Source: DAISJI01 sp964559835
Lineage (GTDB): Bacteria > Acidobacteriota > Terriglobia > Terriglobales > Acidobacteriaceae
Assembly: GCA_964559835.1 (NCBI GenBank)
Contig: CAZLJE010000006.1
Span: 100,105 to 164,104 of the forward strand
Length of the DNA: 64,000 nt
Direction of reading: 5' to 3'
Positions 51,080-58,673 of this stretch are shown piece after piece. Every line of letters starts with the position of its first letter. Position 1 is the first letter of the stretch. The translations under genes and the position numbers were made by a program. Under the pieces are notes generated by a model. The model was given only the letters and a program-made list of their open reading frames with translations, had not been told where the DNA came from and made no database searches.

Positions 51080-51545
51080 GTGGTCAGTGATCAGTCGTCA
51101 GTGATCAGGGGGTGAAGATGAGAGATTTTCGTGAGCTCGATGTTTGGCACAAGGCTCACTCGTTCACTCTTGACTTGTACCGGATAACGCGGCACTTTCC
51201 ACCGTACGAGCTATACGGAATCGTGTCGCAACTCCGCCGTGCTGCTGTATCGATCGAAGCAAACATCGCCGAGGGCTGTGGCAAGAAGACGAGCAAGGAT
51301 TTCGGCAGATTCTTGCAGATTGCATTCGGTTCTGCGAGCGAGATTGAGTGCGAACTTCTGATCGCACGCGACCTCAACTTCTTCGCAAACAATCGCGAGT
51401 ACGACACATTGGCTCGGCAGATTTGCGAAATCAAGAAGATGCTCGCAGCGTTCATAGCAACGATCGAGCAGAAGACGAAGACGTTCGAACCCGCTCCCGC
51501 GTCGGAGGTCTGAATCCTGATCACTGAATACTGATCACTGACCAC
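51080..51545. repeat. 29-base inverted repeats flanking a gene (TCAGTGATCAG family, copy 2)
   Basis: Left arm 51080-51108, right arm 51517-51545. The right arm's reverse complement matches the left at 27 of 29 positions. The loop of 408 bases holds the complete gene at 51118. In copies 1 and 3 the same arms enclose only 24-31 bases. Confidence 0.88.
51118..51513 (+). CDS. Four-helix-bundle protein (23S rRNA-intervening-sequence family)
   Basis: 131 residues. MRDFRELDVWHKAHSFTLDL, QLRRAAVSIEANIAEGCGKK and FLQIAFGSASEIECELLIAR are the hallmark blocks of the small four-helix-bundle family first seen in 23S rRNA intervening sequences. The role is unknown; structures form pentamers. ATG 51118 follows GGGGGTG. 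The gene is exactly enclosed by 29-base inverted repeats, with its ribosome site next to the left arm. It splits the kinase/DUF3037 pair. Confidence 0.9.
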   Translation: MRDFRELDVWHKAHSFTLDLYRITRHFPPYELYGIVSQLRRAAVSIEANIAEGCGKKTSKDFGRFLQIAFGSASEIECELLIARDLNFFANNREYDTLARQICEIKKMLAAFIATIEQKTKTFEPAPASEV

Positions 51546-51546
51546 T

Positions 51547-52347
51547 ATGGCTGTAAATAATCAACTCGAGTTCTCGTTAATCCGCTACGTCCCGGACGTG
51601 GTCAAGGGCGAGTTCGTAAACATCGGCGTGATGCTGTTCGATGACGCGGGCAACGTCCATCTGCGCTTCACGCGCGACTGGCGGCGTGCGCGGGCGCTGG
51701 ATCCGGCGGCGGACATCGAGACGCTGGAAGCGCTCGAGTCGGACCTGAACGCGCAGCTTACGCGTGGAGTTCTCGACCGGGCGACGCTTTTGGCGAAACT
51801 GCAGGATTATCTCTCGAACGGGATTGAATTCACGCCGGTGCAGGGCGTGTTGGCAGAGGACGCGGCCAGCGAAATGGACACACTGGCACGCATGTACCTG
51901 GAGCGGCGGCGCGTTGGGTTGGGAGAGCGAACCGGACGTGCCGCCATTTTTGGCGCCATGAAGCAGGCCTTTAGCGACGCCGGCGTGTGGGAGCATATGC
52001 GTCACCGCATAGCGGCCGCGCAGTACACGCATCGGGGCGACCCGCTGCGGATCGACTGCGGCTATCGGCCGAACGGCGTAATAAAGATGTTCCAGGCAGT
52101 CTCGCTGGAAAACGACACGGACGCGGCCAAGGTCTTGGCGTTCAGCTATCCGGAGCTGCGCGAGGGCATTGCGCGCGCTGAAAATGCGAAAACGGAGCTG
52201 ACAGCGGTCGTCGAACCGGATCTGGACCGTACCGACGACCAGATCGCCTTCGCGCTGGCGGTGCTACGCAAAGCAGGAATTGACACTGCGGACACTTCGG
52301 AATTGCGGAACATTGCGAACCGGGCCGCCGTAGACTTGCACATATGA
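51547..52347 (+). CDS. DUF3037 family protein
   Basis: 266 residues. QLEFSLIRYVPDVVKGEFVN and IGVMLFDDAGNVHLRFTRDW are the DUF3037 opening; later RMYLERRRVGLGERTG. This family is commonly encoded beside short HipA-like kinases, where an antitoxin or cofactor role has been supposed. The ATG is two bases from the right inverted-repeat arm. Its stop overlaps the next start (ATGA). Confidence 0.85.
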   Translation: MAVNNQLEFSLIRYVPDVVKGEFVNIGVMLFDDAGNVHLRFTRDWRRARALDPAADIETLEALESDLNAQLTRGVLDRATLLAKLQDYLSNGIEFTPVQGVLAEDAASEMDTLARMYLERRRVGLGERTGRAAIFGAMKQAFSDAGVWEHMRHRIAAAQYTHRGDPLRIDCGYRPNGVIKMFQAVSLENDTDAAKVLAFSYPELREGIARAENAKTELTAVVEPDLDRTDDQIAFALAVLRKAGIDTADTSELRNIANRAAVDLHI

Positions 52348-52739
52348 ACTGGGCGACCGACGCGATCATAACGGCTTCAGTCTTCGTCACTCCGTTGACG
52401 CTTGCACTAGGTTGGAAGTGGGCCATCGAAGCGTTTCGAGAAAACCGTACCAATTGGCGAAACAAGGCCTCACTCGTTGCAGTCATATTGGTGACGATTG
52501 CAGTCGTGTGTTGGCCAATCATGGGCGCTACTGTACCCAAAATCAACTGGAGTTCGAGGTCAGCGGGAGATGATTATGGCCGAGCGTCTACAGCCATCGA
52601 GCATTGGCACAGAGTCGTCCTGAAATTCACGGCGGCGGGCCTGCTCGTGTCCGTCTTTGGTAAGCCACGGGCGATTCTGCCGATTGCGTTTTCTGCCATC
52701 GGAGTAAGCGTGTTTTGGATAGTCAGTACGGCTCTCTGA
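52344..52739 (+). CDS. Small membrane protein coupled to DUF3037
   Basis: 131 residues. Three hydrophobic helices: IITASVFVTPLTLALGW, SLVAVILVTIAVVCWPIMGA and ILPIAFSAIGVSVFWIVS. Not recognised. The start overlaps the DUF3037 stop by four bases, so it is translationally coupled, which argues that it is a real third member of the kinase/DUF3037 module. Confidence 0.68.
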   Translation: MNWATDAIITASVFVTPLTLALGWKWAIEAFRENRTNWRNKASLVAVILVTIAVVCWPIMGATVPKINWSSRSAGDDYGRASTAIEHWHRVVLKFTAAGLLVSVFGKPRAILPIAFSAIGVSVFWIVSTAL

Positions 52740-52852
52740 CCACCGGCGAAGGCGTGTTATCCATAGTGTTTTCGCGACCACTACGCCATGTACCACCGTC
52801 GTTACTCGCGCGTTTGGACTCGGTGCACTTATTGTGGTGCATCGGGTGACGG

Positions 52853-53638
52853 ATGTTCGGCCGGACAAACCATAAGGACTCAATTCCCGCAGCGTCGTAC
52901 CGCAAGGCGAGAGACGTCGTTTTCCTCGAGTTGCGCCACACCGTGTTTTGCACCGAGTGCGAGCTGATCTCGTACAACAATTCTTCGAAATGCCTGGCAT
53001 GCGGCAGCCTGTCGGTGCTGAGCCTGGCGCGTGTGCTGGGAGGATCGTTGCAGGGCGAACCGCGGGCGCGAGTAGTGAAGAGCGCATCCGAAACGATCGA
53101 TGCGGCGCCCAAGCCGTTCCTGGTGCCGCCGACGCATCCGGAATGCCCGCCGCATTTCGAGCCGGCGTATGCCCTGGCGATGCAACACGCGGGCAGCGCG
53201 GTCTCGATGCTGCAATTCGGAGTGGACCGCACCTGCGCGCTGACGAAGGCGTCGGGCGGAGCGGTGGCGATGAAAGAAGGCGTTCGGATGGTGTGTCGCG
53301 CGAGCACAGGAATAGCGCCGGACCTGGGGGCGGAAGTCCCTCAGGACGGACTGACGGCGCTGGGAGCACGCACGGGACAGCTGTGGCGCTGCAACGATAC
53401 CGAGAGCGAGCCGTGGGTGAATCGCGAATCGTGCCGGCAGCTCGGGATCCGGTCGATCGTGGTCGCGCCGGTGCTGGCGTTGCGGAAAGTTATCGGGATC
53501 CTGGAAGTGTTCTCGCCATCGAAGTCCGCGTTCAGCGACGATCAGGCCGCGACGGTGCAACTGATGGCGTCGGCGATCGCGCTGGCAAGTTTGCGGAACG
53601 CCGGGCGATTGCCCGAAGGCACGACGGTTTCTGAGTAG
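52853..53638 (+). CDS. Zinc-knuckle plus GAF domain protein
   Basis: 261 residues. N-terminal zinc pair CTEC (about 33-36) and CLAC (48-51) followed by a linker and a GAF domain (about 105-255: ASGGAVAMKEGVRMVCRAST, GARTGQLWRC, IVVAPVLALRKVIGILEV). It may sense a small ligand or redox state. No catalytic output. It is unusual between terminase and portal. ATG 52853, no strong ribosome site. The 113-base gap before it shows no other gene. Confidence 0.75.
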   Translation: MFGRTNHKDSIPAASYRKARDVVFLELRHTVFCTECELISYNNSSKCLACGSLSVLSLARVLGGSLQGEPRARVVKSASETIDAAPKPFLVPPTHPECPPHFEPAYALAMQHAGSAVSMLQFGVDRTCALTKASGGAVAMKEGVRMVCRASTGIAPDLGAEVPQDGLTALGARTGQLWRCNDTESEPWVNRESCRQLGIRSIVVAPVLALRKVIGILEVFSPSKSAFSDDQAATVQLMASAIALASLRNAGRLPEGTTVSE

Positions 53639-53658
53639 CAGATAACGATTCTGGAGCA

Positions 53659-53686
53659 CGCCGCGGAAATGGCCGCGGCTTTTTCA
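53659..53686 (+). terminator. Intrinsic terminator directly before the portal gene
   Basis: GCCGCGG (53660) / CCGCGGC (53673) stem with TTTTTCATT, five bases before the start at 53692. Confidence 0.8.
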
Positions 53687-53691
53687 TTCCC

Positions 53692-54888
53692 ATGAACATA
53701 AAAGACAAGATCCGTGGACTCATCGGCCGCCGCGGCGGAGCAGTGTCCGCCAAGCACGACAACCGCCGGCGCACGCAGCCGTTGCCGCTCTATATCGGGT
53801 CGACGCCGGCGCGCGATGGCCTGCCCAAACCCACGGCGCTCAACCTGCGCCGCTTCGCCGAGACGCCGATTGCGCGCAAGGCGATCAACACGGTCAAGGA
53901 CCGCATCGCCGGCATGAAGTGGCGAGTGCAGCCACGGCGCGCGCGCGACATCTCGGCGGAAGATCCGCGTGTCGAGGCGCTAACGGCGGTGTTCGACGCG
54001 CCCAACCCCGACGACAGCTTCCGCTCGTTCGCCGAGCAGGTGCTGGAGGACGTGATCGTTGGCGGATTCGGAGCCGTCGAACTGGTGCCGACCGGAGATG
54101 CCGGGCGTCCGCTGGCGCTTTGGCCGGTAGATGGATCGACGATCCGCCTGCGAGCAGATTGGGATGGGCAGGCGGCGTCGCCGCGTTACGTGCAGCACAC
54201 AGGACGCTTTGGCCCCGAGGCGCAGATCGTTCTGGCCGACGACGAGCTCAGCTACATCCGGCTGAACCCGCGGACGCACACGCCGTTCGGACTCGGGCGG
54301 CTGGAGGTCGCGTTCGAGACCATCAACGAATTTCTCGGCGCGCACCGCTATGCCGCGCGGCTGGCGTCGAACACGGTTGTGCAGTACGCGCTGTGGTTGC
54401 AGGACCTGGCGCCGGTGCAGCACGAGCGGCTCATCCGCTGGTGGCAGGACGAGATCGAGGGAACGGGCCGCGTGCCGATACTTTCGGTCGAGTCGAAGCC
54501 TGAGGTGTTGCGCTTCGGCGGCGGCACGGATTCCGACCTGCGGCTGGCATGGCAGGAGTTCCTGCTCAGGGTGATCGCCGACGCGTTCGACCTGCCGCCG
54601 TTCTTCCTGGGTGTCGAGCACGACGTGAACCGCTCGACCGCCGCTGAGTTGAACGACATCGCGTTCCGCCAGGCGATCGTACCGACCGCACGGCTATTCG
54701 CAGAGCACCTCACGCGCGACGCCATCCATAAGAAGCTCGGGTGGGATGACCTGGAATTTGTCTTCACCGACGTGGACGCGCGCAACGAGATGGAAGAGGC
54801 GCAGATCCAGGAAATCCTGCTGCGCTCTGGCGTGCTGACGGTGAATGAGGTGAGGCAGATGAGGGGGCTGGCGGAGATCGGTCGCTAG
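53692..54888 (+). CDS. Phage portal protein, HK97-type
   Basis: 398 residues. The portal family is recognised from the N-terminal ...RRFAETPIARKAINTVKDRI, GFGAVELVPTGDAGRPLAL, LWPVDGSTIRLR, and the wing/crown part RWWQDEIEGTGRVPILSVES, DLPPFFLGVEHDVNRSTAAE. It forms the dodecameric DNA channel of the capsid. Start 53692 has no ribosome site; the terminator T run is immediately upstream. Confidence 0.85.
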   Translation: MNIKDKIRGLIGRRGGAVSAKHDNRRRTQPLPLYIGSTPARDGLPKPTALNLRRFAETPIARKAINTVKDRIAGMKWRVQPRRARDISAEDPRVEALTAVFDAPNPDDSFRSFAEQVLEDVIVGGFGAVELVPTGDAGRPLALWPVDGSTIRLRADWDGQAASPRYVQHTGRFGPEAQIVLADDELSYIRLNPRTHTPFGLGRLEVAFETINEFLGAHRYAARLASNTVVQYALWLQDLAPVQHERLIRWWQDEIEGTGRVPILSVESKPEVLRFGGGTDSDLRLAWQEFLLRVIADAFDLPPFFLGVEHDVNRSTAAELNDIAFRQAIVPTARLFAEHLTRDAIHKKLGWDDLEFVFTDVDARNEMEEAQIQEILLRSGVLTVNEVRQMRGLAEIGR

Positions 54889-54916
54889 GCGCTGGTCGTC
54901 AGTCCCTAGGAAAGGC

Positions 54917-54944
54917 GAAGGCGGCTGGAGTTCCAGCCGCCTTC
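54917..54944 (+). terminator. Strong hairpin after the portal gene
   Basis: GAAGGCGGCTGGA and TCCAGCCGCCTTC are perfect 13-base complements with a two-base loop, then CGTGTTCC; the T run is weak. Confidence 0.65.
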
Positions 54945-55028
54945 CGTGTTCCAGATTTCTGAGCACGGCCTGAGACAGCTATAGCGTAGGTCTGCAATTC
55001 CCTAAAGTCAAGCCACCGGTGGACTGTG

Positions 55029-55114
55029 CGGAGGGTGGCGGAATTGAACCGCGAGGCTGCAAAGCCTCCACCGGTGTCTCAAGCCGTGCCCAGAACCCTC
55101 TGGGAACACCCTCC
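55029..55114 (-). tRNA. Degenerate tRNA-Ser-like sequence
   Basis: On the minus strand 86 bases give a 7-bp acceptor GGAGGGT/ACCCTCC with G73, D arm CCC/GGG containing GGGTT, a loop CTTGAGA (anticodon TGA if aligned with tRNA-Ser), a long variable arm GAGGCT/AGCCTC and a T arm GCGG/CCGC with TTCAATT. The anticodon stem does not pair well. Probably a decayed or non-canonical phage tRNA. The gap 54889-55203 otherwise holds only the hairpin at 54917; a minus-strand frame across this tRNA looks like a shadow. Confidence 0.45.
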
Positions 55115-55203
55115 GAAGCAACGGCCTGAGTGCCGAAACGATAGCTGGTCGGCAGCTTGAACGATGTGCCCGCCGTCACATACGGCATGGTTGGATTCCC
55201 GAA

Positions 55204-55848
55204 ATGAATATCGAACTGCAATCCATGGCGATTGAGATGCCGCCGGTGGCGGCGCATCCGAACCGCGCGCCGTTTCGCGGCGTGCTCACGTTTGTCGACC
55301 GGCCGAGCGAAGGCTCACCGTCGGGCGCGAAAGGACATCGCGTACTGCTGACGCGTGCGGCGTGCGAGAGAGCGCTGCCGTCGCTGCTCGGCATGGGGCT
55401 CGACTACGCGCCGACGCTCGACGCGCACGACGCACAACGGAAGATCGGCGTGATCACGGAAGCGAACATCATTGAGAGCCCGACTACCTCGGGGGCTAAA
55501 GCCCCGATGTTTCCTGCCGCCGGATCAGCAGGGCTGAAGCCCTGCTCCACCCGATCATGCTCCACCCGGCCGTCAGACTGCATCGAGGTTGCCGGCTTCC
55601 TGTACGCGCGCGATTTCCCGCAGATCGTGCGGACGCTGCGGGGCGCGCAGGCGGCCAAAGTCCCACCCTTCCAAAACCAGTCAGGGTGGGGCACCCACAT
55701 CTACGGCATGTCGTACGAGATCACGGACGCCATCGTGCAGGACTTCAACGCACCGGTGTGGATCGTGACCGAGTTCACGTTCACGGGTGCAGCCGTGCTG
55801 CGGCGGGATAAGGCCGCATATCGGAATACGTGGTTTGAACTGATTTGA
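55204..55848 (+). CDS. Putative prohead protease with palindrome insertions
   Basis: 214 residues. GHRVLLTRAACERALPSLLG, APTLDAHDAQRKIGVITEAN and GMSYEITDAIVQDFNAPVWI, with VTEFTFTGAAVLRRDKAAYR at the end, fit a capsid-maturation protease between portal and capsid. The protein is expanded by peptides from two repeat insertions: SGAKAPMFPAAGSAGLKPCS (DNA about 55490-55570) and VPPFQNQSGWGTH (55660-55697). Whether the protease remains active is unclear. Confidence 0.6.
   Translation: MNIELQSMAIEMPPVAAHPNRAPFRGVLTFVDRPSEGSPSGAKGHRVLLTRAACERALPSLLGMGLDYAPTLDAHDAQRKIGVITEANIIESPTTSGAKAPMFPAAGSAGLKPCSTRSCSTRPSDCIEVAGFLYARDFPQIVRTLRGAQAAKVPPFQNQSGWGTHIYGMSYEITDAIVQDFNAPVWIVTEFTFTGAAVLRRDKAAYRNTWFELI
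55490..55570. repeat. Two palindromes inserted in the protease-like gene
   Basis: CGGGGGCTAAAGCCCCG (55490-55506) and AGCAGGGCTGAAGCCCTGCT (55527-55546), followed by CTCCACCCG repeats. The frame stays open. Confidence 0.75.
55662..55696. repeat. GTGGGGCACCC palindrome inside the protease-like gene
   Basis: CCCACCCT (55662) / AGGGTGGG (55683) followed by GCACCC; encoded PPFQNQSGWGT. Confidence 0.82.
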
Positions 55849-55851
55849 AAC

Positions 55852-55933
55852 GGTTATTGGTTGTTGGTTCTTGGTTGTTGGTCGGCTGTCCCGATCTCTG
55901 GAACCAATGACCAACAACCAAAAACCAAGAACC
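55852..55933. repeat. Arm-repeat hairpin, GGTTGTTGG/CCAACAACC words
   Basis: Left arm 55852-55883 of GGTT(A/G)TTGG words, right arm 55904-55933 of CCAACAACC/CCAAGAACC words. Between protease-like and scaffold-like genes. Confidence 0.85.
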
Positions 55934-55943
55934 GAGGACACTT

Positions 55944-56372
55944 ATGGACGAACCTCTCACTGAACAACTGACCAACGCCGCCACGCGCCTGGCCAACGCG
56001 GCCGAGGCGCTGGAGAACGCGCTGGCCCGCATCGACGCGCACAACCTGGAGCTCACGGCCAAGGTGGACCGCATCGTTGCAGCCATCGACGACTACCACC
56101 CTTCCAGCACCGGTCAGGGTGGGGCACCCGCCGAAACCGCGGAGCTGAAATCGCGCATCGCCGAACTCGAGCACGCCAACGCAGATCTGAAGGCGCAGGC
56201 GACTCGCGCGACACGCAAAACACTTTCGCCACTCGCTACCGCCATTCTGTCCAAGAACGAAGTCGCGGAGGGCGCCGGCTCCGCCGTGCTCGACAAAGCA
56301 CTGGCATCGCTCTCGGTCGAGCAGCGCATGGCCGTGAAAGCGGAGATGGCGCGAGCTGGACTCATCGAGTAA
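55944..56372 (+). CDS. Phage scaffold-like coiled-coil protein
   Basis: 142 residues, almost wholly helical: NAATRLANAAEALENALARI, AELKSRIAELEHANADLKAQ; position between protease and major capsid argues for a scaffolding protein. The peptide HPSSTGQGGAPA (about 52-63) comes from a GTGGGGCACCC palindrome (56096-56129) and interrupts the coiled coil. Confidence 0.65.
   Translation: MDEPLTEQLTNAATRLANAAEALENALARIDAHNLELTAKVDRIVAAIDDYHPSSTGQGGAPAETAELKSRIAELEHANADLKAQATRATRKTLSPLATAILSKNEVAEGAGSAVLDKALASLSVEQRMAVKAEMARAGLIE
56096..56129. repeat. GTGGGGCACCC palindrome inside the scaffold-like gene
   Basis: CCACCCT (56096) / AGGGTGG (56116) followed by GGCACCC; read in a different frame from the copy in the protease-like gene. 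Confidence 0.82.
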
Positions 56373-56390
56373 CTCGCAATTCGAAGCAGA

Positions 56391-56479
56391 GTGGTCAGTG
56401 ATCAGTAATCAGTGATCAGGATCTGTCACGAGAGATTCTGATCATACCTGCTGATCACTGAACACTGATTACTGACCAC
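56391..56479. repeat. 29-base-arm hairpin, TCAGTGATCAG family, copy 3
   Basis: Arms 56391-56419 and 56451-56479, again starting GTGGTCAGT and ending ACTGACCAC, with 31 bases of loop. Confidence 0.88.
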
Positions 56480-56505
56480 TGGCCGGCGAAAGCGCTGGCC
56501 ATTTT
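56480..56505 (+). terminator. Intrinsic terminator upstream of the capsid gene
   Basis: TGGCCGGCG / CGCTGGCCA with one G-T pair, followed by TTTTCATT; adjoins the right arm of the 56391 hairpin and lies 24 bases before the capsid start. Confidence 0.7.
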
Positions 56506-56528
56506 CATTGAGGCAATCTGGAGAAAAC

Positions 56529-57500
56529 ATGAACGCACAATTCCTCGACTTGCACGCCGCCGCCGATTTTCTCGGGCCGGGCGCGGTGGAGGTCAACCGC
56601 TACCAGACCGAGATCACCGACATCGTGCGCCGGCGCGGCGTATTCGGACAGCGCATCAAGCAGCTGCCGGCCACCGGACATCCGTCGCGCTACTTCGAGC
56701 AGACGGCGATCGCCGCCGCCACCGCTGCCGACGCTTTCGTCGATCCGCGCAACATCGTGGTGAAGATCGCTGAACCGACGCGCGCCGAGCGCAGCGTTCC
56801 GCTGAAGGCGCTGGTCTCGCAGATCAACTACAACCTGTTCGACGTCGAAGTCGGACAGCAGCAGTCGCAGTTCGCGTTCCTGCAGGCGAAGGACCTGGCC
56901 GACGCCGTCGAAGGCCTGATGCGCACGCACGACGTCGCGCTGTGGAACGGCACCGATACGTCGCTCAGCGCGCCAACGAGCCTGCAGTACTTCGGCGCCT
57001 GCGGGCAGATCGCGGCGGGCGCGAACGAGACCGACATCGCGTCGAACGAGTCGATCGTGGACGGGCTGAAGTCGATCATCGCGAAGATGGTCGCCAGCTC
57101 CAGCTACGAAGTGCGGCCAACGGCGATCTACGCCAACCCCGTGCTGCTCGACCTGATCGACCGCGAGATGAAGACGGTGCACAACGTCATCCTCTCGACG
57201 GCCGAGATCACCGGCGGACTTCGGGTGAAAACGCTGTCGACACAGGCGGGCGAGCTGCCGCTGATCCCCGAGTGGTCGCTCGGCTACACCGGCGTGCCCG
57301 GAAGCGGGAGTGCGGTGCTGCCGGCGTACATCGTGAGCGAGGACATGGTCGAGTACCACTGGCTCACGGATCCCAACCCGCGCGTTTTTCAGCTTGGCCT
57401 CGACGGCTCGCTGGCGCGGCAGATGGTGGTGGTGAAGTTCGGCGCGATCGTGGTCAAGGGCGCCAGCTACGCGCACCACAAAGTGAACGTGGAGCGGTAG
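56529..57500 (+). CDS. Major capsid protein
   Basis: 323 residues, HK97-fold type by position and pattern: RRRGVFGQRIKQLPATGHPS (N-arm), SQFAFLQAKDLADAVEGLMR (spine helix), TAIYANPVLLDLIDREMKTV, and C-terminal RQMVVVKFGAIVVKGASYAH. GGAG lies five bases before the ATG at 56529. It follows a scaffold-like gene and a hairpin-plus-terminator. Confidence 0.82.
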   Translation: MNAQFLDLHAAADFLGPGAVEVNRYQTEITDIVRRRGVFGQRIKQLPATGHPSRYFEQTAIAAATAADAFVDPRNIVVKIAEPTRAERSVPLKALVSQINYNLFDVEVGQQQSQFAFLQAKDLADAVEGLMRTHDVALWNGTDTSLSAPTSLQYFGACGQIAAGANETDIASNESIVDGLKSIIAKMVASSSYEVRPTAIYANPVLLDLIDREMKTVHNVILSTAEITGGLRVKTLSTQAGELPLIPEWSLGYTGVPGSGSAVLPAYIVSEDMVEYHWLTDPNPRVFQLGLDGSLARQMVVVKFGAIVVKGASYAHHKVNVER

Positions 57501-57505
57501 AAACC

Positions 57506-57574
57506 CGGCTCATGGCTCATGGCTTATGGCGCATGGATTCGGCGCCATGAGCCATGAGGCATGGGCCATGAGCC
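57506..57574. repeat. Arm-repeat hairpin, GGCTCATGG/CCATGAGCC words
   Basis: Left arm 57506-57537, right arm 57541-57574, nearly full complement with a very short loop. Between capsid and connector genes. Confidence 0.88.
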
Positions 57575-57577
57575 AAT

Positions 57578-58189
57578 ATGAACTACTTATCTGCCACCGA
57601 ATACGAATCGCACGGCCTGGAATCTTCGACGGCACAAGCGTGGATCGCGTCGGCATCGGCGCTCATCGAAGCGCACTGCCGGCGACCGACTCTCGGCATC
57701 GTCGAGTACACAGAACGGCTGCGCCTCGCACCGGGAACGAACGCCGTGCGGCTGAGTTTTCTTCCGCTGGCGCCGCTCGACCCGGCAACAACGCCGATGG
57801 TAAAGGTCCGCGTGCGCTACGGCGTGTCGCGCAACCTCGAAGACATGTTCACCGAGGTGGCCCAAGCCTTTGCGCTACCCGGGGCGTGGACTGACTTGGA
57901 TCCCGCGCGGGTGGAACATCGCGCGGAGACCGGCGAAATCACGTTGCCGTTCAATGCGCTCGGCTTGGGTTTCGACGAGGTCGAGATCACTTACACCGCC
58001 GGGTTCGTCGATGTGCCGGAGGCAATCAAGACGGCTTGCGCGCAGATCGTGCGCAACGCACAGGCGACACCCGCGTTGAACGTCCGCAGTGGCGTCCTGG
58101 ACCGCATGCAGCTGGAATATTTCTCCGACTCGCTGCTGGATGGGAGCGTGCGGACTCTGCTCGCACCGTATGTCGCGGTAAGGCTCTAA
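57578..58189 (+). CDS. Head-tail connector (gp6-like adaptor)
   Basis: 203 residues. The opening LSATEYESHGLESSTAQAWI and ASASALIEAHCRRPTLGIVE match the helical phage connector/gp6 family (DNA packaging protein), and TYTAGFVDVPEAIKTACAQI is its conserved later block. It would join the portal to the tail. The start follows four bases after the hairpin, with no ribosome site. Confidence 0.75.
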   Translation: MNYLSATEYESHGLESSTAQAWIASASALIEAHCRRPTLGIVEYTERLRLAPGTNAVRLSFLPLAPLDPATTPMVKVRVRYGVSRNLEDMFTEVAQAFALPGAWTDLDPARVEHRAETGEITLPFNALGLGFDEVEITYTAGFVDVPEAIKTACAQIVRNAQATPALNVRSGVLDRMQLEYFSDSLLDGSVRTLLAPYVAVRL

Positions 58190-58195
58190 AAAACA

Positions 58196-58264
58196 TTCAC
58201 CACAAAGGACACAAAGGGACACAAAGGAATTCCTCGTGTGCCTTCGTGACCTTTGTGGTGAGTT
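58196..58264. repeat. Arm-repeat hairpin, ACAAAGGACACAAAGG words
   Basis: Left arm TTCACCACAAAGGACACAAA onward (58197-58228), right arm 58241-58263 ending CCTTTGTGGTGA. Confidence 0.78.
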
Positions 58265-58276
58265 CTGGGTGAACCC

Positions 58277-58663
58277 ATGAGCAACTTTAATCGAGGTCCG
58301 CTGGCCCGGGCGGCGGAAGCAATGCTGCGCGCGCTGGGCGGAACGGAAGTGAAGCTGCGCTGCCCGGTGTCGGCGGCAAAAGATGGACAGGCGCGCCAAC
58401 TCGGGCGGGAAGCGCCGGTGACGGAAGAGGTCGCGATCTCACCTGTCGTTGTGCGCGCCAGCGGCGAAGATCTCGAACTGCTGATCGCGCCCGCATCCGT
58501 CGCGCAATACATGCAGGACCGCGGCCAGACCGCAGAGCAATTCTTTGCCGCGGTGCTCGCCGTGCTGCACGCAGGACGCGAACTGAAGATGAAGTTGTTC
58601 CACGCGGAACAATTCGCCGGCGTGGCCTACCTGTACCGCGTCGCGCTAACAGCTAAGAGCTGA
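58277..58663 (+). CDS. Phage neck or tail-completion protein candidate
   Basis: 128 residues. MSNFNRGPLARAAEAMLRAL then VKLRCPVSAAKDGQARQLGR and a helical C-terminal half. Not recognised; position after the connector suggests a head-closure or neck role. ATG 58277, no strong ribosome site. Confidence 0.65.
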   Translation: MSNFNRGPLARAAEAMLRALGGTEVKLRCPVSAAKDGQARQLGREAPVTEEVAISPVVVRASGEDLELLIAPASVAQYMQDRGQTAEQFFAAVLAVLHAGRELKMKLFHAEQFAGVAYLYRVALTAKS

Positions 58664-58673
58664 GAGCTTCTTT

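Noticed and set aside
55029..55114. tRNA-Sec because of a possible six-base D stem
   Set aside because: There is no TCA anticodon; the loop gives TGA, and the acceptor, discriminator and variable arm fit tRNA-Ser better.
54979..55257. Minus-strand frame beginning MPYVTAGTSFKLPTSYRFGT
   Set aside because: It runs through a tRNA-like sequence and has no ribosome site or motif.
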